Made by a program: the position numbers and the translations under genes
Notes under the pieces: model-generated
Told to the model about the DNA's origin: nothing
The model's database searches: none
What the model saw: only the letters and a program-made list of their open reading frames with translations
DNA from: Leptotrichia wadei
Lineage (GTDB): Bacteria; Fusobacteriota; Fusobacteriia; Fusobacteriales; Leptotrichiaceae
DNA: 64,000 nucleotides
Assembly: GCF_007990445.1 (NCBI RefSeq)
Contig: NZ_AP019841.1
Span: forward strand, 248,001 to 312,000
Direction: 5' to 3'
Shown here: piece after piece, positions 51,373 through 58,562 of the stretch
Position numbering within the stretch: the first letter of the stretch is position 1
Layout: each line of letters opens with the position of its first letter

Positions 51373-51393
51373 AATAAAAAATAAAGGAACGTG

Positions 51394-52161
51394 ATGAAAA
51401 TGGAAAAACCTAACTATTTTGGTATATTGCCAGCTAACGTAAGGTATGATAAGAATTTAAAACCTATGGAAAAGATTTTATATACAGAAATTTCTTCTTT
51501 GACAAATAAAGACGGATATTGTTATGCAACAAATTCTTATTTTTCTAGATTATACGAAGTACATAAAAATACTGTTGGAACTTGGATTAATAATTTAGAA
51601 AAACAAGGTTATATAAAGACGGTTTTGATTTACAAAAAAGGTACTAAAGAGATTATTGAAAGACGTATTTATATAAATCAAAAAATTGATATTCCTATCA
51701 ATGAAAAAGTTGATACCTATCAACAAAAAGATTTAGAGCCTATCAATGAAAAGGTTGATACCCCTATCAATGAAAACATTGAGGAGAATAATACAAGTAT
51801 TAATAATAAAATTAATAATATATATTTATATAAGGGCAGTGAATTTGAAAAAGCATTTTCAGATTTTAAAATTATGAGAGTTGATAAAAAAGAACCTTTA
51901 TCAAAACCAGCAGAGGATTTAATTCTTATGAAATTATATAAATTGGCAGGGGATAATGAGCAGTTGGCAATAGAAATATTAAATAAATCAACTATAAACA
52001 GCTGGAAAGATATTTTTCCGATAGATAAAAAGCAAGGAGGAAATAAAAATGGAAACACAGGAAATAAGAGAAGCTATACAAGAAATACTGAGAAAAAGGG
52101 GTTTGACAAGCACAATGATTATAAGCCAGACTACTCAAAGGGATTCGATGACTGGAATTAG
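51394..52161 (+). CDS. phage replication protein with N-terminal HTH
   Basis: ILPANVRYDKNLKPMEKILY then a winged helix for DNA binding (YFSRLYEVHKNTVGTWINNL, about 45-65), the pattern of phage replication initiators (RepO/replisome organiser type). A direct repeat PINEKVDT / PINEKVDT / PINENIE lies at about 95-130 as a linker. Followed by the DnaC-like loader with an overlap of 113 bases. ATG 51394 has AAAGGA five bases upstream. 255 residues. Confidence 0.8.
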   Translation: MKMEKPNYFGILPANVRYDKNLKPMEKILYTEISSLTNKDGYCYATNSYFSRLYEVHKNTVGTWINNLEKQGYIKTVLIYKKGTKEIIERRIYINQKIDIPINEKVDTYQQKDLEPINEKVDTPINENIEENNTSINNKINNIYLYKGSEFEKAFSDFKIMRVDKKEPLSKPAEDLILMKLYKLAGDNEQLAIEILNKSTINSWKDIFPIDKKQGGNKNGNTGNKRSYTRNTEKKGFDKHNDYKPDYSKGFDDWN

Positions 52162-52813
52162 TGCTCCAAGTGTATCAGCTAGTATTTTTAAAGAGCAAGA
52201 AATTGAAAAATATATGGGTTTATCAAAATTAACGGAACAGGATTGGCATAAAAGATTTGAAAATGCAGAAGTTAAAACATCTGAGGAAACTGAATATAAA
52301 AAGTCGTTTGAGAAATATTGCAAAAACTTTGAAATAATCAAACAAAAAGGGCTTGGAATATTAATGAGCGGTAATCCTGGAACTGGCAAAACTTATTATA
52401 CAACTTGCATAATGAATGTTTTGAATCAAAAATATCTTGTTTACAAGACAACTTTATCCGATTTGCTAGAAGAAATCAGAAAAAGCTATAAAAGTTTTGA
52501 AAATGAGAATGATGATTTTTTATTCAGCAGATTGTCAAAAGCAGAATTAATAATTTTTGATGACCTGGGAAATGAATTTTTAAGTGACTGGGGAAAAGAA
52601 AAAATGTTTATGATCCTGAATTTTATTTATGAGAACAATAAGCCGCTAATAATAAACACAAATTTAGATGCTAAGCAATTATCAAGCTTTTTCAACATAA
52701 ACGGCAGCGATAAATTATTGGACAGAATCCGAAGCAAATGCAAAACTTATATTTTTAACTGGGAAAGCCGAAGAAAAGATTTATATAAAAAAGATTTTGA
52801 GGAATTGTATTAG
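52049..52813 (+). CDS. DnaC-like replicative helicase loader
   Basis: AAA+ ATPase: Walker A LMSGNPGTGKTYYTT near residue 110, Walker B LIIFDDLGNEFLSDW near 170 and sensor INTNLDAKQL near 208. 254 residues. SD AAGGAGG eight bases before ATG lies inside the previous gene, so both frames are read over 113 bases. Loads host DnaB onto the origin set by the upstream protein. Confidence 0.9.
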   Translation: METQEIREAIQEILRKRGLTSTMIISQTTQRDSMTGISAPSVSASIFKEQEIEKYMGLSKLTEQDWHKRFENAEVKTSEETEYKKSFEKYCKNFEIIKQKGLGILMSGNPGTGKTYYTTCIMNVLNQKYLVYKTTLSDLLEEIRKSYKSFENENDDFLFSRLSKAELIIFDDLGNEFLSDWGKEKMFMILNFIYENNKPLIINTNLDAKQLSSFFNINGSDKLLDRIRSKCKTYIFNWESRRKDLYKKDFEELY

Positions 52814-52821
52814 GAGGATAA

Positions 52822-53028
52822 ATGCAAAATTTAAAAAGAGAAAAAGACAGGCTAAGCGTCGAGAACGACAGTTTAAGAGAAGTGAATAAGATACTAAACA
52901 GGAAAATGACAGAAATAGCAGAAGAAATAAAAGTAAATGGAACACAGATTGATGAAAACAGGAAAGAGATTGAACGGATTGATAAGATTTTGAAAATTAA
53001 GATGAAAAAAAATAAACAAAGTATATAA
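52822..53028 (+). CDS. small coiled-coil protein (68 aa)
   Basis: MQNLKREKDRLSVENDSLRE then heptad-rich sequence to the end. SD AGGAGG before ATG, 8 bases after the loader gene. Unknown role. Confidence 0.55.
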   Translation: MQNLKREKDRLSVENDSLREVNKILNRKMTEIAEEIKVNGTQIDENRKEIERIDKILKIKMKKNKQSI

Positions 53029-53049
53029 AATCAGGAGGAAATAAAAAAA

Positions 53050-53427
53050 ATGATAAACGAAAAAATATTTAAAATAGTAAAACAATCAATGTTAAGTGAC
53101 AGAAATATCACAACAGGAATAATAAAGGAGCAAAAGATAACAGAAAAATTTATTCAGATTATTGTTTCCGAACACGGAGATACAATTACGATAAAAAGGG
53201 AAACTAAAGAAAATCTGAGAACTTTTTGGAATATATCGGTAGTATCGGATTACAATTTTAAAGAATATATTGAAAAATATAGCATAACTTTTACAGAGTT
53301 CAGAAGAAAAATGGAAGAAATTATCGAAAAGAATGATGTCGAAGATAAAGATGTGTACGATATTGTTGGGGAAGCACTAAAAAATATTTCTGAAAGAAAA
53401 TTAGTATCAAACGGCAAAAAGGAGTAA
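53050..53427 (+). CDS. hypothetical phage protein (125 aa)
   Basis: MINEKIFKIVKQSMLSDRNI, alpha/beta in look, no recognised motif. SD AGGAGG before ATG. Cotranscribed with the RusA gene four bases downstream. Confidence 0.6.
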   Translation: MINEKIFKIVKQSMLSDRNITTGIIKEQKITEKFIQIIVSEHGDTITIKRETKENLRTFWNISVVSDYNFKEYIEKYSITFTEFRRKMEEIIEKNDVEDKDVYDIVGEALKNISERKLVSNGKKE

Positions 53428-53430
53428 ACG

Positions 53431-53787
53431 ATGTATAAATTTACAATACCATTAAAGGCTTTGAGTTGGAACTCTGCCTACAAAATCGCTAGAAACAAAA
53501 TGATATTAAGTGACAACGGAAGAAAATTTAAAGAGTACTGTTCTGAATTTTTAAAGGAACAGCACACAGAAGATAAGTTGCTGGAAAAAGATTTGAAAGT
53601 AAAAATAATTTTCCAGTATAAAGAAAATCGTAAAAAAATAGATGTTGATAACGGATTCAAGCTATTAATTGACAGCATGAAAGGGATAATTTTTAAAGAT
53701 GACTGCCAAATCTATGATTTACGAGGGATAAAAGAAATTGGGATGTTAAGAGATGAAATACAGATTTTTATTGAGGAGTTGAAATAG
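53431..53787 (+). CDS. rusA: RusA-family Holliday junction resolvase
   Basis: YKFTIPLKALSWNSAYKIAR then KKIDVDNGFKLLIDSMKGII near residue 70 and FKDDCQIYDL near 90; the Asp set D-x-D-N and D-D is the RusA metal site. 118 residues, normal. Resolves recombination intermediates made by Bet/Exo-type recombination. Confidence 0.87.
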   Translation: MYKFTIPLKALSWNSAYKIARNKMILSDNGRKFKEYCSEFLKEQHTEDKLLEKDLKVKIIFQYKENRKKIDVDNGFKLLIDSMKGIIFKDDCQIYDLRGIKEIGMLRDEIQIFIEELK

Positions 53788-54285
53788 ATGGAAGCATTGA
53801 AAAAGTTTGATATGGATGAACTACTAAAAAGACAAGCGATGTTGGATAAGAAATTTGATGAAAAGAAAACTTTAAGGGAAAGAACACAAATAAGAACGTT
53901 TGTCGCTTTTATTGCTGAATTAGGAGAACTAACTCAAGAACTCAAAAGTGAATGGAATTATTGGAAAAATAACACAGAAAAAATAAATAAAAGAAAAGTT
54001 TTGGAAGAGCTATCGGATTGTCTTCATTTTTACTTGAGTTTTATCAATCAAAGTATATTTAGGAATCCAGGAAACGAAAGTGTCAAGTATCACAAAAGGT
54101 ATATCGAAAATCTAGAAGTAGCTTTAATATTTTTGTCAAAATTTTCAGGGGAAAAAGAAAATAAAATAATAGCAGCAATGCTAATCATAGCTGAATATGT
54201 AGGAGCAACAGAAGATGAGTTTTTACAAGTTCATCACGAGAAATGGCTTAAAAATATGAGGGAGAGAACTAAGGAGGAATATTAA
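53788..54285 (+). CDS. dimeric dUTPase (dUTPase_2/MazG fold)
   Basis: Hydrolyses dUTP to keep uracil out of phage DNA. FVAFIAELGELTQELKSEWN near residue 40 and VLEELSDCLHFYLSFINQ near 75 give the ExxE...ExxD metal sites. 165 residues. One base overlap with the next gene's ATG. Confidence 0.87.
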   Translation: MEALKKFDMDELLKRQAMLDKKFDEKKTLRERTQIRTFVAFIAELGELTQELKSEWNYWKNNTEKINKRKVLEELSDCLHFYLSFINQSIFRNPGNESVKYHKRYIENLEVALIFLSKFSGEKENKIIAAMLIIAEYVGATEDEFLQVHHEKWLKNMRERTKEEY

Positions 54286-55052
54286 TGAATGAATTGATAA
54301 CAATAGAAAAAGTAAGAGGGTATGTTGGAGAAAATGGAACAATATTTTTAAATTTAGAAGATGTTGCAAGAGGATTAGGATTTGTTGAAAATTCTAAAAG
54401 TGGAAATATAACAGTTAGATGGAGAACTGTTAGAGATTATTTGAAAGAATTTAAAGTCATCGCAGAAAGTTGCGATGGAAAAGGAAGTGAAAAATTACCT
54501 GAATTTATACCTGAAAATATCTTTTATAAATTATGTATGAAAGCAAATAATCAACTTGCTAGAGATTTTCAGGATAAAGTTGCTGATGAAATTTTACCAG
54601 CAATAAGAAAAACAAAAATGTATGCAACAGAAGAACTTTTGAATAATCCTGATTTAGCTATTCAGGCTTTTATGAAACTTAAAAAAGAAATGGAAAAAAG
54701 AAAAGAGTTGGAAAATACAATTGCAAAGCAACAACCAAAAATAGAGTTTTACGATGCAGTGGCAGGAAGTGATACAACAGCAGATATGAAAACAGTAGCA
54801 AATGTATTAAATTTTAAAGGTGTAGGCAGAAACAACTTATTTGAAATTTTGAGAAATGAAAGTATTTTACAAAACGATAACAGACCGTATCAAAAATATA
54901 TAGACGCTGGCTGGTTCAAAATGATAGAAAGCAAATGGAACAACCAAAAGACAGGAGATGTTGAAATTAATTTTAAAACAGTTGTATATCAAAAAGGGAT
55001 TGAGAAAATATCAAATATACTGAAAAAATTAGGATATACAAAAGTAAGTTAG
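54285..55052 (+). CDS. phage antirepressor (BRO-like N-terminus, ANT/KilA-C C-terminus)
   Basis: N-terminal BRO-N-like domain (LNLEDVARGLGFVENSK, IPENIFYKLCMKANNQLARDFQ) and C-terminal antirepressor domain from about 140 (KIEFYDAVAGSDTTADMKTV, NNLFEILRNESIL). 255 residues. It is the best candidate to oppose the CI-like repressor, which lacks a cleavable domain. Confidence 0.87.
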   Translation: MNELITIEKVRGYVGENGTIFLNLEDVARGLGFVENSKSGNITVRWRTVRDYLKEFKVIAESCDGKGSEKLPEFIPENIFYKLCMKANNQLARDFQDKVADEILPAIRKTKMYATEELLNNPDLAIQAFMKLKKEMEKRKELENTIAKQQPKIEFYDAVAGSDTTADMKTVANVLNFKGVGRNNLFEILRNESILQNDNRPYQKYIDAGWFKMIESKWNNQKTGDVEINFKTVVYQKGIEKISNILKKLGYTKVS

Positions 55053-55061
55053 AAAAATGAA

Positions 55062-55080
55062 GGACAATGACAATTAAATA
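55062..55080 (+). repeat. 19-base motif upstream of the Fic gene
   Basis: GGACAATGACAATTAAATA. Recurs with two changes at 58441-58459 before the TIR gene. In each case it follows an intergenic break and precedes an accessory gene. Confidence 0.6.
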
Positions 55081-55160
55081 ATGACTGTGAAAAATATGAT
55101 AAAAAAAACTTTACTTTATAATATAAAAATGATACTATTTATACAATAGGAGTGAGAAAA

Positions 55161-56402
55161 ATGAATAAGAAGTATGAAAATTTAGAAAAAATATATTATA
55201 AAGGGAAAAATATTGATAAAGAATATGAAAAAAGAACAAAAAGCAGTTCAACTATTGTTACAGATTTAATGATTTATTCTGAATACAAAAAACAGCAAGT
55301 GCCATTATTTTTTAAAGTTTTACCAAAACACTTTAAATTACAGGAAGAAATAGGTAAAAAAAGTAAAAAGATAGAATTAAAATTTCAGAAATTGACGACT
55401 TTAATGGCGGATTATACGGTAAATAAGTTGTTTGTAAATGAAATTCTTTATACAAATAAAGTTGAGGGGATTCATTCTAGCAAGAAAGCTATTTATTCAG
55501 AATTGCAAAATAAAAAGAATGAAAAAAAATATAATAAAAAAGAAAAATTGGTAGGAATTGTTAAAAAATATGAAAATATCTTAAAAAATAAAGAAGAAAA
55601 AATTGAAAATAAGGAAGACTTCAGAAAAATATACGATAAGTTATTTATCGACTTTTTAGATAACGATAACTATAAATTAGATGGAGAAATTTTTAGAAAA
55701 GACGGTGTTGATGTAAAAAATGACACAATGGAAGTTATTCATCGTGGAATTTTGGGAGAAGAAAATATACAAAAAGAAGTCGAAAAAGTAATAAAGTTTT
55801 TAAATAATGAAGAAATTCCATCATTAATAAAAATTTCAATAATACATTTTTTTGTTGAATATATTCATCCGTTCTATGATGGGAATGGCCGTTTTGGAAG
55901 ATACTTATTATCAATGAATTTAGCTAAATACGTAGGAAAGTACACAGCTTTATCAATTTCATATATAATTGCACAAAACAAAATGAAGTATTATAAATCA
56001 TTTAAAGAAGTCGAAAGTAAATATAATTTAGGAGAGATAACTTTTTTTGTTGAAAATATTTTGGAAAATATAATCGAAGGGCAAAATTCAATTTTGGAGT
56101 TAGTAGAAAAAACAATTGAAAAAGCAGAGTACATGAATAAAATTTGTAAAGAGATAGAAGAAGAAAGAAAAGATTTGAAAGAAATAGAAATACAAATACT
56201 GTATATCTATATTCAAGATTATCTATTCAACGGATTCGAAAAAATAAAAAATAAAGATATAGCAAAAATACCAAACTTGAACAAAACCCAACAAACGATA
56301 AACAAATATACAAAAAAATTAGAAGAAAAAGGATTTGTAAAAAAAGTTTCTGAACGACCTTTAAGATATGAAATAGAAAATCGGTTAGCAGAAAAATTTT
56401 AA
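55161..56402 (+). CDS. Fic-domain protein
   Basis: Fic motif HPFYDGNGRFGR near residue 236 is complete with catalytic His. An inhibitory helix TNKVEG near 97 fits the (S/T)xxxE(G/N) rule with the inhibitory Glu in the N-terminal part (class II), so activity is likely self-restrained. A C-terminal winged helix (KIPNLNKTQQTINKYTKKLE, ~375-400) suggests DNA binding. 413 residues. Fic enzymes transfer AMP or related groups to proteins; the target is unknown. Isolated between antirepressor and HNH genes with its own terminator, so probably a moron. ATG 55161 follows AGGAG. Confidence 0.88.
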   Translation: MNKKYENLEKIYYKGKNIDKEYEKRTKSSSTIVTDLMIYSEYKKQQVPLFFKVLPKHFKLQEEIGKKSKKIELKFQKLTTLMADYTVNKLFVNEILYTNKVEGIHSSKKAIYSELQNKKNEKKYNKKEKLVGIVKKYENILKNKEEKIENKEDFRKIYDKLFIDFLDNDNYKLDGEIFRKDGVDVKNDTMEVIHRGILGEENIQKEVEKVIKFLNNEEIPSLIKISIIHFFVEYIHPFYDGNGRFGRYLLSMNLAKYVGKYTALSISYIIAQNKMKYYKSFKEVESKYNLGEITFFVENILENIIEGQNSILELVEKTIEKAEYMNKICKEIEEERKDLKEIEIQILYIYIQDYLFNGFEKIKNKDIAKIPNLNKTQQTINKYTKKLEEKGFVKKVSERPLRYEIENRLAEKF

Positions 56403-56415
56403 AAATAAAAAATAA

Positions 56416-56448
56416 ATTCACAGTTATTAATTTAGCTGTGATTTTTTT
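56416..56448 (+). terminator. terminator after the Fic gene
   Basis: Stem TCACAG / CTGTGA with 12-base loop and seven T. Confidence 0.8.
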
Positions 56449-56459
56449 ATGGAGGGAAA

Positions 56460-56636
56460 ATGGATGAGAATGCATTGGAAAGAATAAAAATCAGATTATT
56501 AAGTGGAATTGAAATAAACGATAGCGATTTCAACTTTATGAAGTTGAACGCTAATCTGTTTAAGAATATTAAATTTAAAAAGAAAAGAAAGGCTAAAAAG
56601 AAATGGCAAATGCTGAAATCTCGAATCAGGAAATAA
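56460..56636 (+). CDS. small basic protein (58 aa)
   Basis: MDENALERIKIRLLSGIEIN then a Lys/Arg-rich C-terminus (KKKRKAKKKWQMLKSRIRK). GGAGGG before ATG. It overlaps the HNH gene start by 34 bases. Unknown. Confidence 0.55.
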   Translation: MDENALERIKIRLLSGIEINDSDFNFMKLNANLFKNIKFKKKRKAKKKWQMLKSRIRK

Positions 56637-57319
56637 TAATAACATTGCCTGTGGAAAAAGTTTATCCAGAAATAAAAGAGAAATTAGAGGAACGCTTAAA
56701 TCATTATCCAATCAAGGTTATTCCTGTGAAGAAATTATCACAAGCACAAAATGGACTTATACACGTGTTATTAAAGCAGTTTGGAGACGAGATTGGATAT
56801 ACTTTAATAGAGATTAAGGAACTGATGAAAGAGCAGTTTGCAATAGCGACAGATAGACTGGACTTTTCCACAGCAAAATGTGATATGGAAACGGCAAACG
56901 AATTCATTTCTTTCATCATAGAGCAGGCATTGGAACTTGGAATAAATTTATATATTCTAGGCAGGCACGATAAAAGATATAAACATATATTGGAAATTGA
57001 CAATATAACACAAAGATATGTGATTGCTTGCTTGAGAAAAAGAGTTTGCTGTATCTGCGGAAAAGGGCATAATGAGTGCAGCACAATAGAACTGCATCAT
57101 TGGAACTCGGTAGCAAACATAGGCGGATACGAAAATTGCGATGGGTTAAAAACACCATTTATGAGTTTGTGTGCTAAACATCATCAGGAATTTCACGCAA
57201 CAGGCAAGGAAACATTTAAGAACAAATATTATATTGAAGGGGTGTGGTTAAATGTGGAACTTGTGAAAGAGTTGAAAAAGATTTACAAAAATCATTTTAA
57301 GGCGTTTAAGGAGAAATAA
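56603..57319 (+). CDS. HNH-type nuclease (phage HNHc_6 group)
   Basis: C-terminal HNH with zinc-binding CCICGKGHNECS, ELHHWNSVANIGG (His-Asn region) and LCAKHHQEFHATG. The N-terminal ~130 residues are a phage-specific helical domain (EIKELMKEQFAIATDRLDFS). 238 residues. Such proteins occur at this site in lactobacillus phages; possibly a junction or packaging-related nuclease. Confidence 0.85.
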   Translation: MANAEISNQEIIITLPVEKVYPEIKEKLEERLNHYPIKVIPVKKLSQAQNGLIHVLLKQFGDEIGYTLIEIKELMKEQFAIATDRLDFSTAKCDMETANEFISFIIEQALELGINLYILGRHDKRYKHILEIDNITQRYVIACLRKRVCCICGKGHNECSTIELHHWNSVANIGGYENCDGLKTPFMSLCAKHHQEFHATGKETFKNKYYIEGVWLNVELVKELKKIYKNHFKAFKEK

Positions 57320-57320
57320 A

Positions 57321-57524
57321 ATGGCAGAATTAAAAGAAGGTATTTTGAAACTTTTAAAGAACTATGGAATGACCGACAACAAAGCAGAAGAATACTACAA
57401 AAAGCAGGTTAAAGAAATAAAGAAAGTTGTTGTAAAGGAACACGTGGAACAGTTAAAGCAGGAGTGTGTAGATGTGCTGGACGAAATAAATAGGACTGGG
57501 GAAATTCCTGGACTTGTATTTTAA
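57321..57524 (+). CDS. small hypothetical protein (67 aa)
   Basis: MAELKEGILKLLKNYGMTDN, helical, ends EINRTGEIPGLVF. Starts one base after the HNH gene stop region, SD GGAG. Unknown. Confidence 0.6.
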   Translation: MAELKEGILKLLKNYGMTDNKAEEYYKKQVKEIKKVVVKEHVEQLKQECVDVLDEINRTGEIPGLVF

Positions 57525-57528
57525 AGTT

Positions 57529-57613
57529 CAGTCGCAGAAAGTCGTTTTGGCTGTAATAACAGCTCGAAATGTAGTATTTATAAGGAAAAATGACAGTCGT
57601 GAAAAGTCGTTTT
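57529..57613 (+). repeat. 20-base direct repeat pair
   Basis: CAGTCGCAGAAAGTCGTTTT (57529-57548) and CAGTCGTGAAAAGTCGTTTT (57594-57613), three mismatches at most, 65 bases apart. Between them is a GCTGT / ACAGC hairpin. Might be protein-binding sites. Confidence 0.55.
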
Positions 57614-57637
57614 ATTAGAGAAAGGTTAGGAGGAGAA

Positions 57638-57832
57638 ATGAAAATAGCAATATTGTTATTATTATTAGTACCAATTTTATTTTGGATTACATTTATTTGG
57701 TCAATATTTGAAAATGCAGTAGAAAGAATGAAGAATTATAATCTGCTCGGAATGTTAGCAAGTTTAGGTTTTGGGATACTTATGGCTTACGGATTGTATG
57801 AGTTTTTATTGAAAATAATAGATCCAGGATAA
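57638..57832 (+). CDS. small membrane protein (64 aa)
   Basis: MKIAILLLLLVPILFWITFI and a second hydrophobic part LGMLASLGFGILMAYGLYEF. ATG 57638 follows AGGAGG. Unknown; position before late genes would allow a holin-like or superinfection role, which is speculation. Confidence 0.55.
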   Translation: MKIAILLLLLVPILFWITFIWSIFENAVERMKNYNLLGMLASLGFGILMAYGLYEFLLKIIDPG

Positions 57833-57872
57833 ATTTATTGGTGTTAGAAAAAAAACGGAAACAGGAGAAAGT

Positions 57873-58007
57873 ATGAAAAATAAGGATAGAATGCAGTTTA
57901 ATTTAAAAAACTGGAGAAAATTAAATTGGAGTTTATGGAACAGGGAAGATGAAAATAAAGCAAGTTTTGAAAAAATATTGAATAAAGACAAGTATAAAAA
58001 GAAATAG
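57873..58007 (+). CDS. small basic protein (44 aa)
   Basis: MKNKDRMQFNLKNWRKLNWS then acidic middle and Lys-rich end. SD CAGGAG before ATG. Unknown. Confidence 0.45.
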   Translation: MKNKDRMQFNLKNWRKLNWSLWNREDENKASFEKILNKDKYKKK

Positions 58008-58019
58008 GAGGATTTGAAA

Positions 58020-58166
58020 ATGTCAAAAAAAATAATGAGGATAGTGTTTTGCTTTATAATTACATTTATAGGTGTTGTGCAAATTGAACAAACTAAAGAT
58101 TTTTTAGATCTAGCTAAATTAGTTGTGAGTTTTGCATTTGGTATGTGGGTATCGAAATGGATTTAA
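58020..58166 (+). CDS. small membrane protein (48 aa)
   Basis: MSKKIMRIVFCFIITFIGVV then a second hydrophobic stretch LAKLVVSFAFGMWVSKWI. AGGAGG at 58007-58012 is the SD. Unknown. Confidence 0.5.
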   Translation: MSKKIMRIVFCFIITFIGVVQIEQTKDFLDLAKLVVSFAFGMWVSKWI

Positions 58167-58190
58167 AATAATTTGAGAAAGGGGATTAAA

Positions 58191-58421
58191 ATGAAAAAAT
58201 TATTATTAGCAGGACTTTTAACAACAACTATAAGTTGCAGTACATATTATGAAAAGTTTCAACAAGAGTGCAGGCAATATAAAGTTATAAAAAAGTTAAA
58301 ATCTAAAACAAGTAAAAAGATATATCTGAAATTTGAAAATGGCATTATATATGAGGTATCGCCAATAATGAAGTATGAGGACATAGAAGAGAATCACAAG
58401 TTGAAGAAATGTGAATTTTAG
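58191..58421 (+). CDS. small prophage lipoprotein (76 aa)
   Basis: MKKLLLAGLLTTTISCSTYY has a lipobox-like TISC, predicting lipid attachment at Cys16. Mature part is basic and short, ending KLKKCEF. ATG 58191 follows AAAGGGGA. Could be a surface-exclusion lipoprotein, by analogy only. Confidence 0.65.
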   Translation: MKKLLLAGLLTTTISCSTYYEKFQQECRQYKVIKKLKSKTSKKIYLKFENGIIYEVSPIMKYEDIEENHKLKKCEF

Positions 58422-58440
58422 AAAATAAATTTAAAAATTA

Positions 58441-58459
58441 GGACAATGACAGTTGAATA
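58441..58459 (+). repeat. 19-base motif upstream of the TIR gene
   Basis: GGACAATGACAGTTGAATA, 17 of 19 identical to 55062-55080. It overlaps the -35 region of the promoter at 58453-58480. Confidence 0.6.
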
Positions 58460-58480
58460 TTTTTGGTTTTGAGGTATAAT
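58453..58480 (+). promoter_or_regulatory. candidate promoter of the TIR gene
   Basis: TTGAAT (58453-58458), 16 bases, TATAAT (58475-58480). Confidence 0.65.
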
Positions 58481-58508
58481 ATTATTATAAAAATCTTAGG
58501 AGGAATTT

Positions 58509-58562
58509 ATGGATAGTAGAATTTTAATTGAAAATCTAAATTTTTATGAGGTGATAATATGA
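58509..58562 (+). CDS. 17-codon leader peptide upstream of the TIR gene
   Basis: ATG at 58509 behind TAGGAGG; reads MDSRILIENLNFYEVII and stops in an ATGA overlap with the TIR start. Translation of the leader would pass across the TIR ribosome site GAGGTG, giving translational coupling. Its peptide may not matter in itself. Confidence 0.55.
   Translation: MDSRILIENLNFYEVII

Larger units (their letters stand above)
51063..51390 (-). ncRNA. type I toxin-antitoxin-like module (structured mRNA plus candidate antisense RNA)
   Basis: The minus-strand transcript expected from the promoter at 51345-51372 to the terminator at 51062-51088 is about 275 bases and encodes only a 20-residue hydrophobic peptide. 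Two long-range pairings are exact: bases 51317-51328 with 51092-51103 (12 bp, 5' end to 3' end), and 51300-51314 with 51205-51219 (15 bp with one G-U), the second arm running into the AAGGAGG ribosome site. A plus-strand promoter inside it could make an antisense RNA. This is the design of type I toxin mRNAs such as hok and AapA1. Confidence 0.65.
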
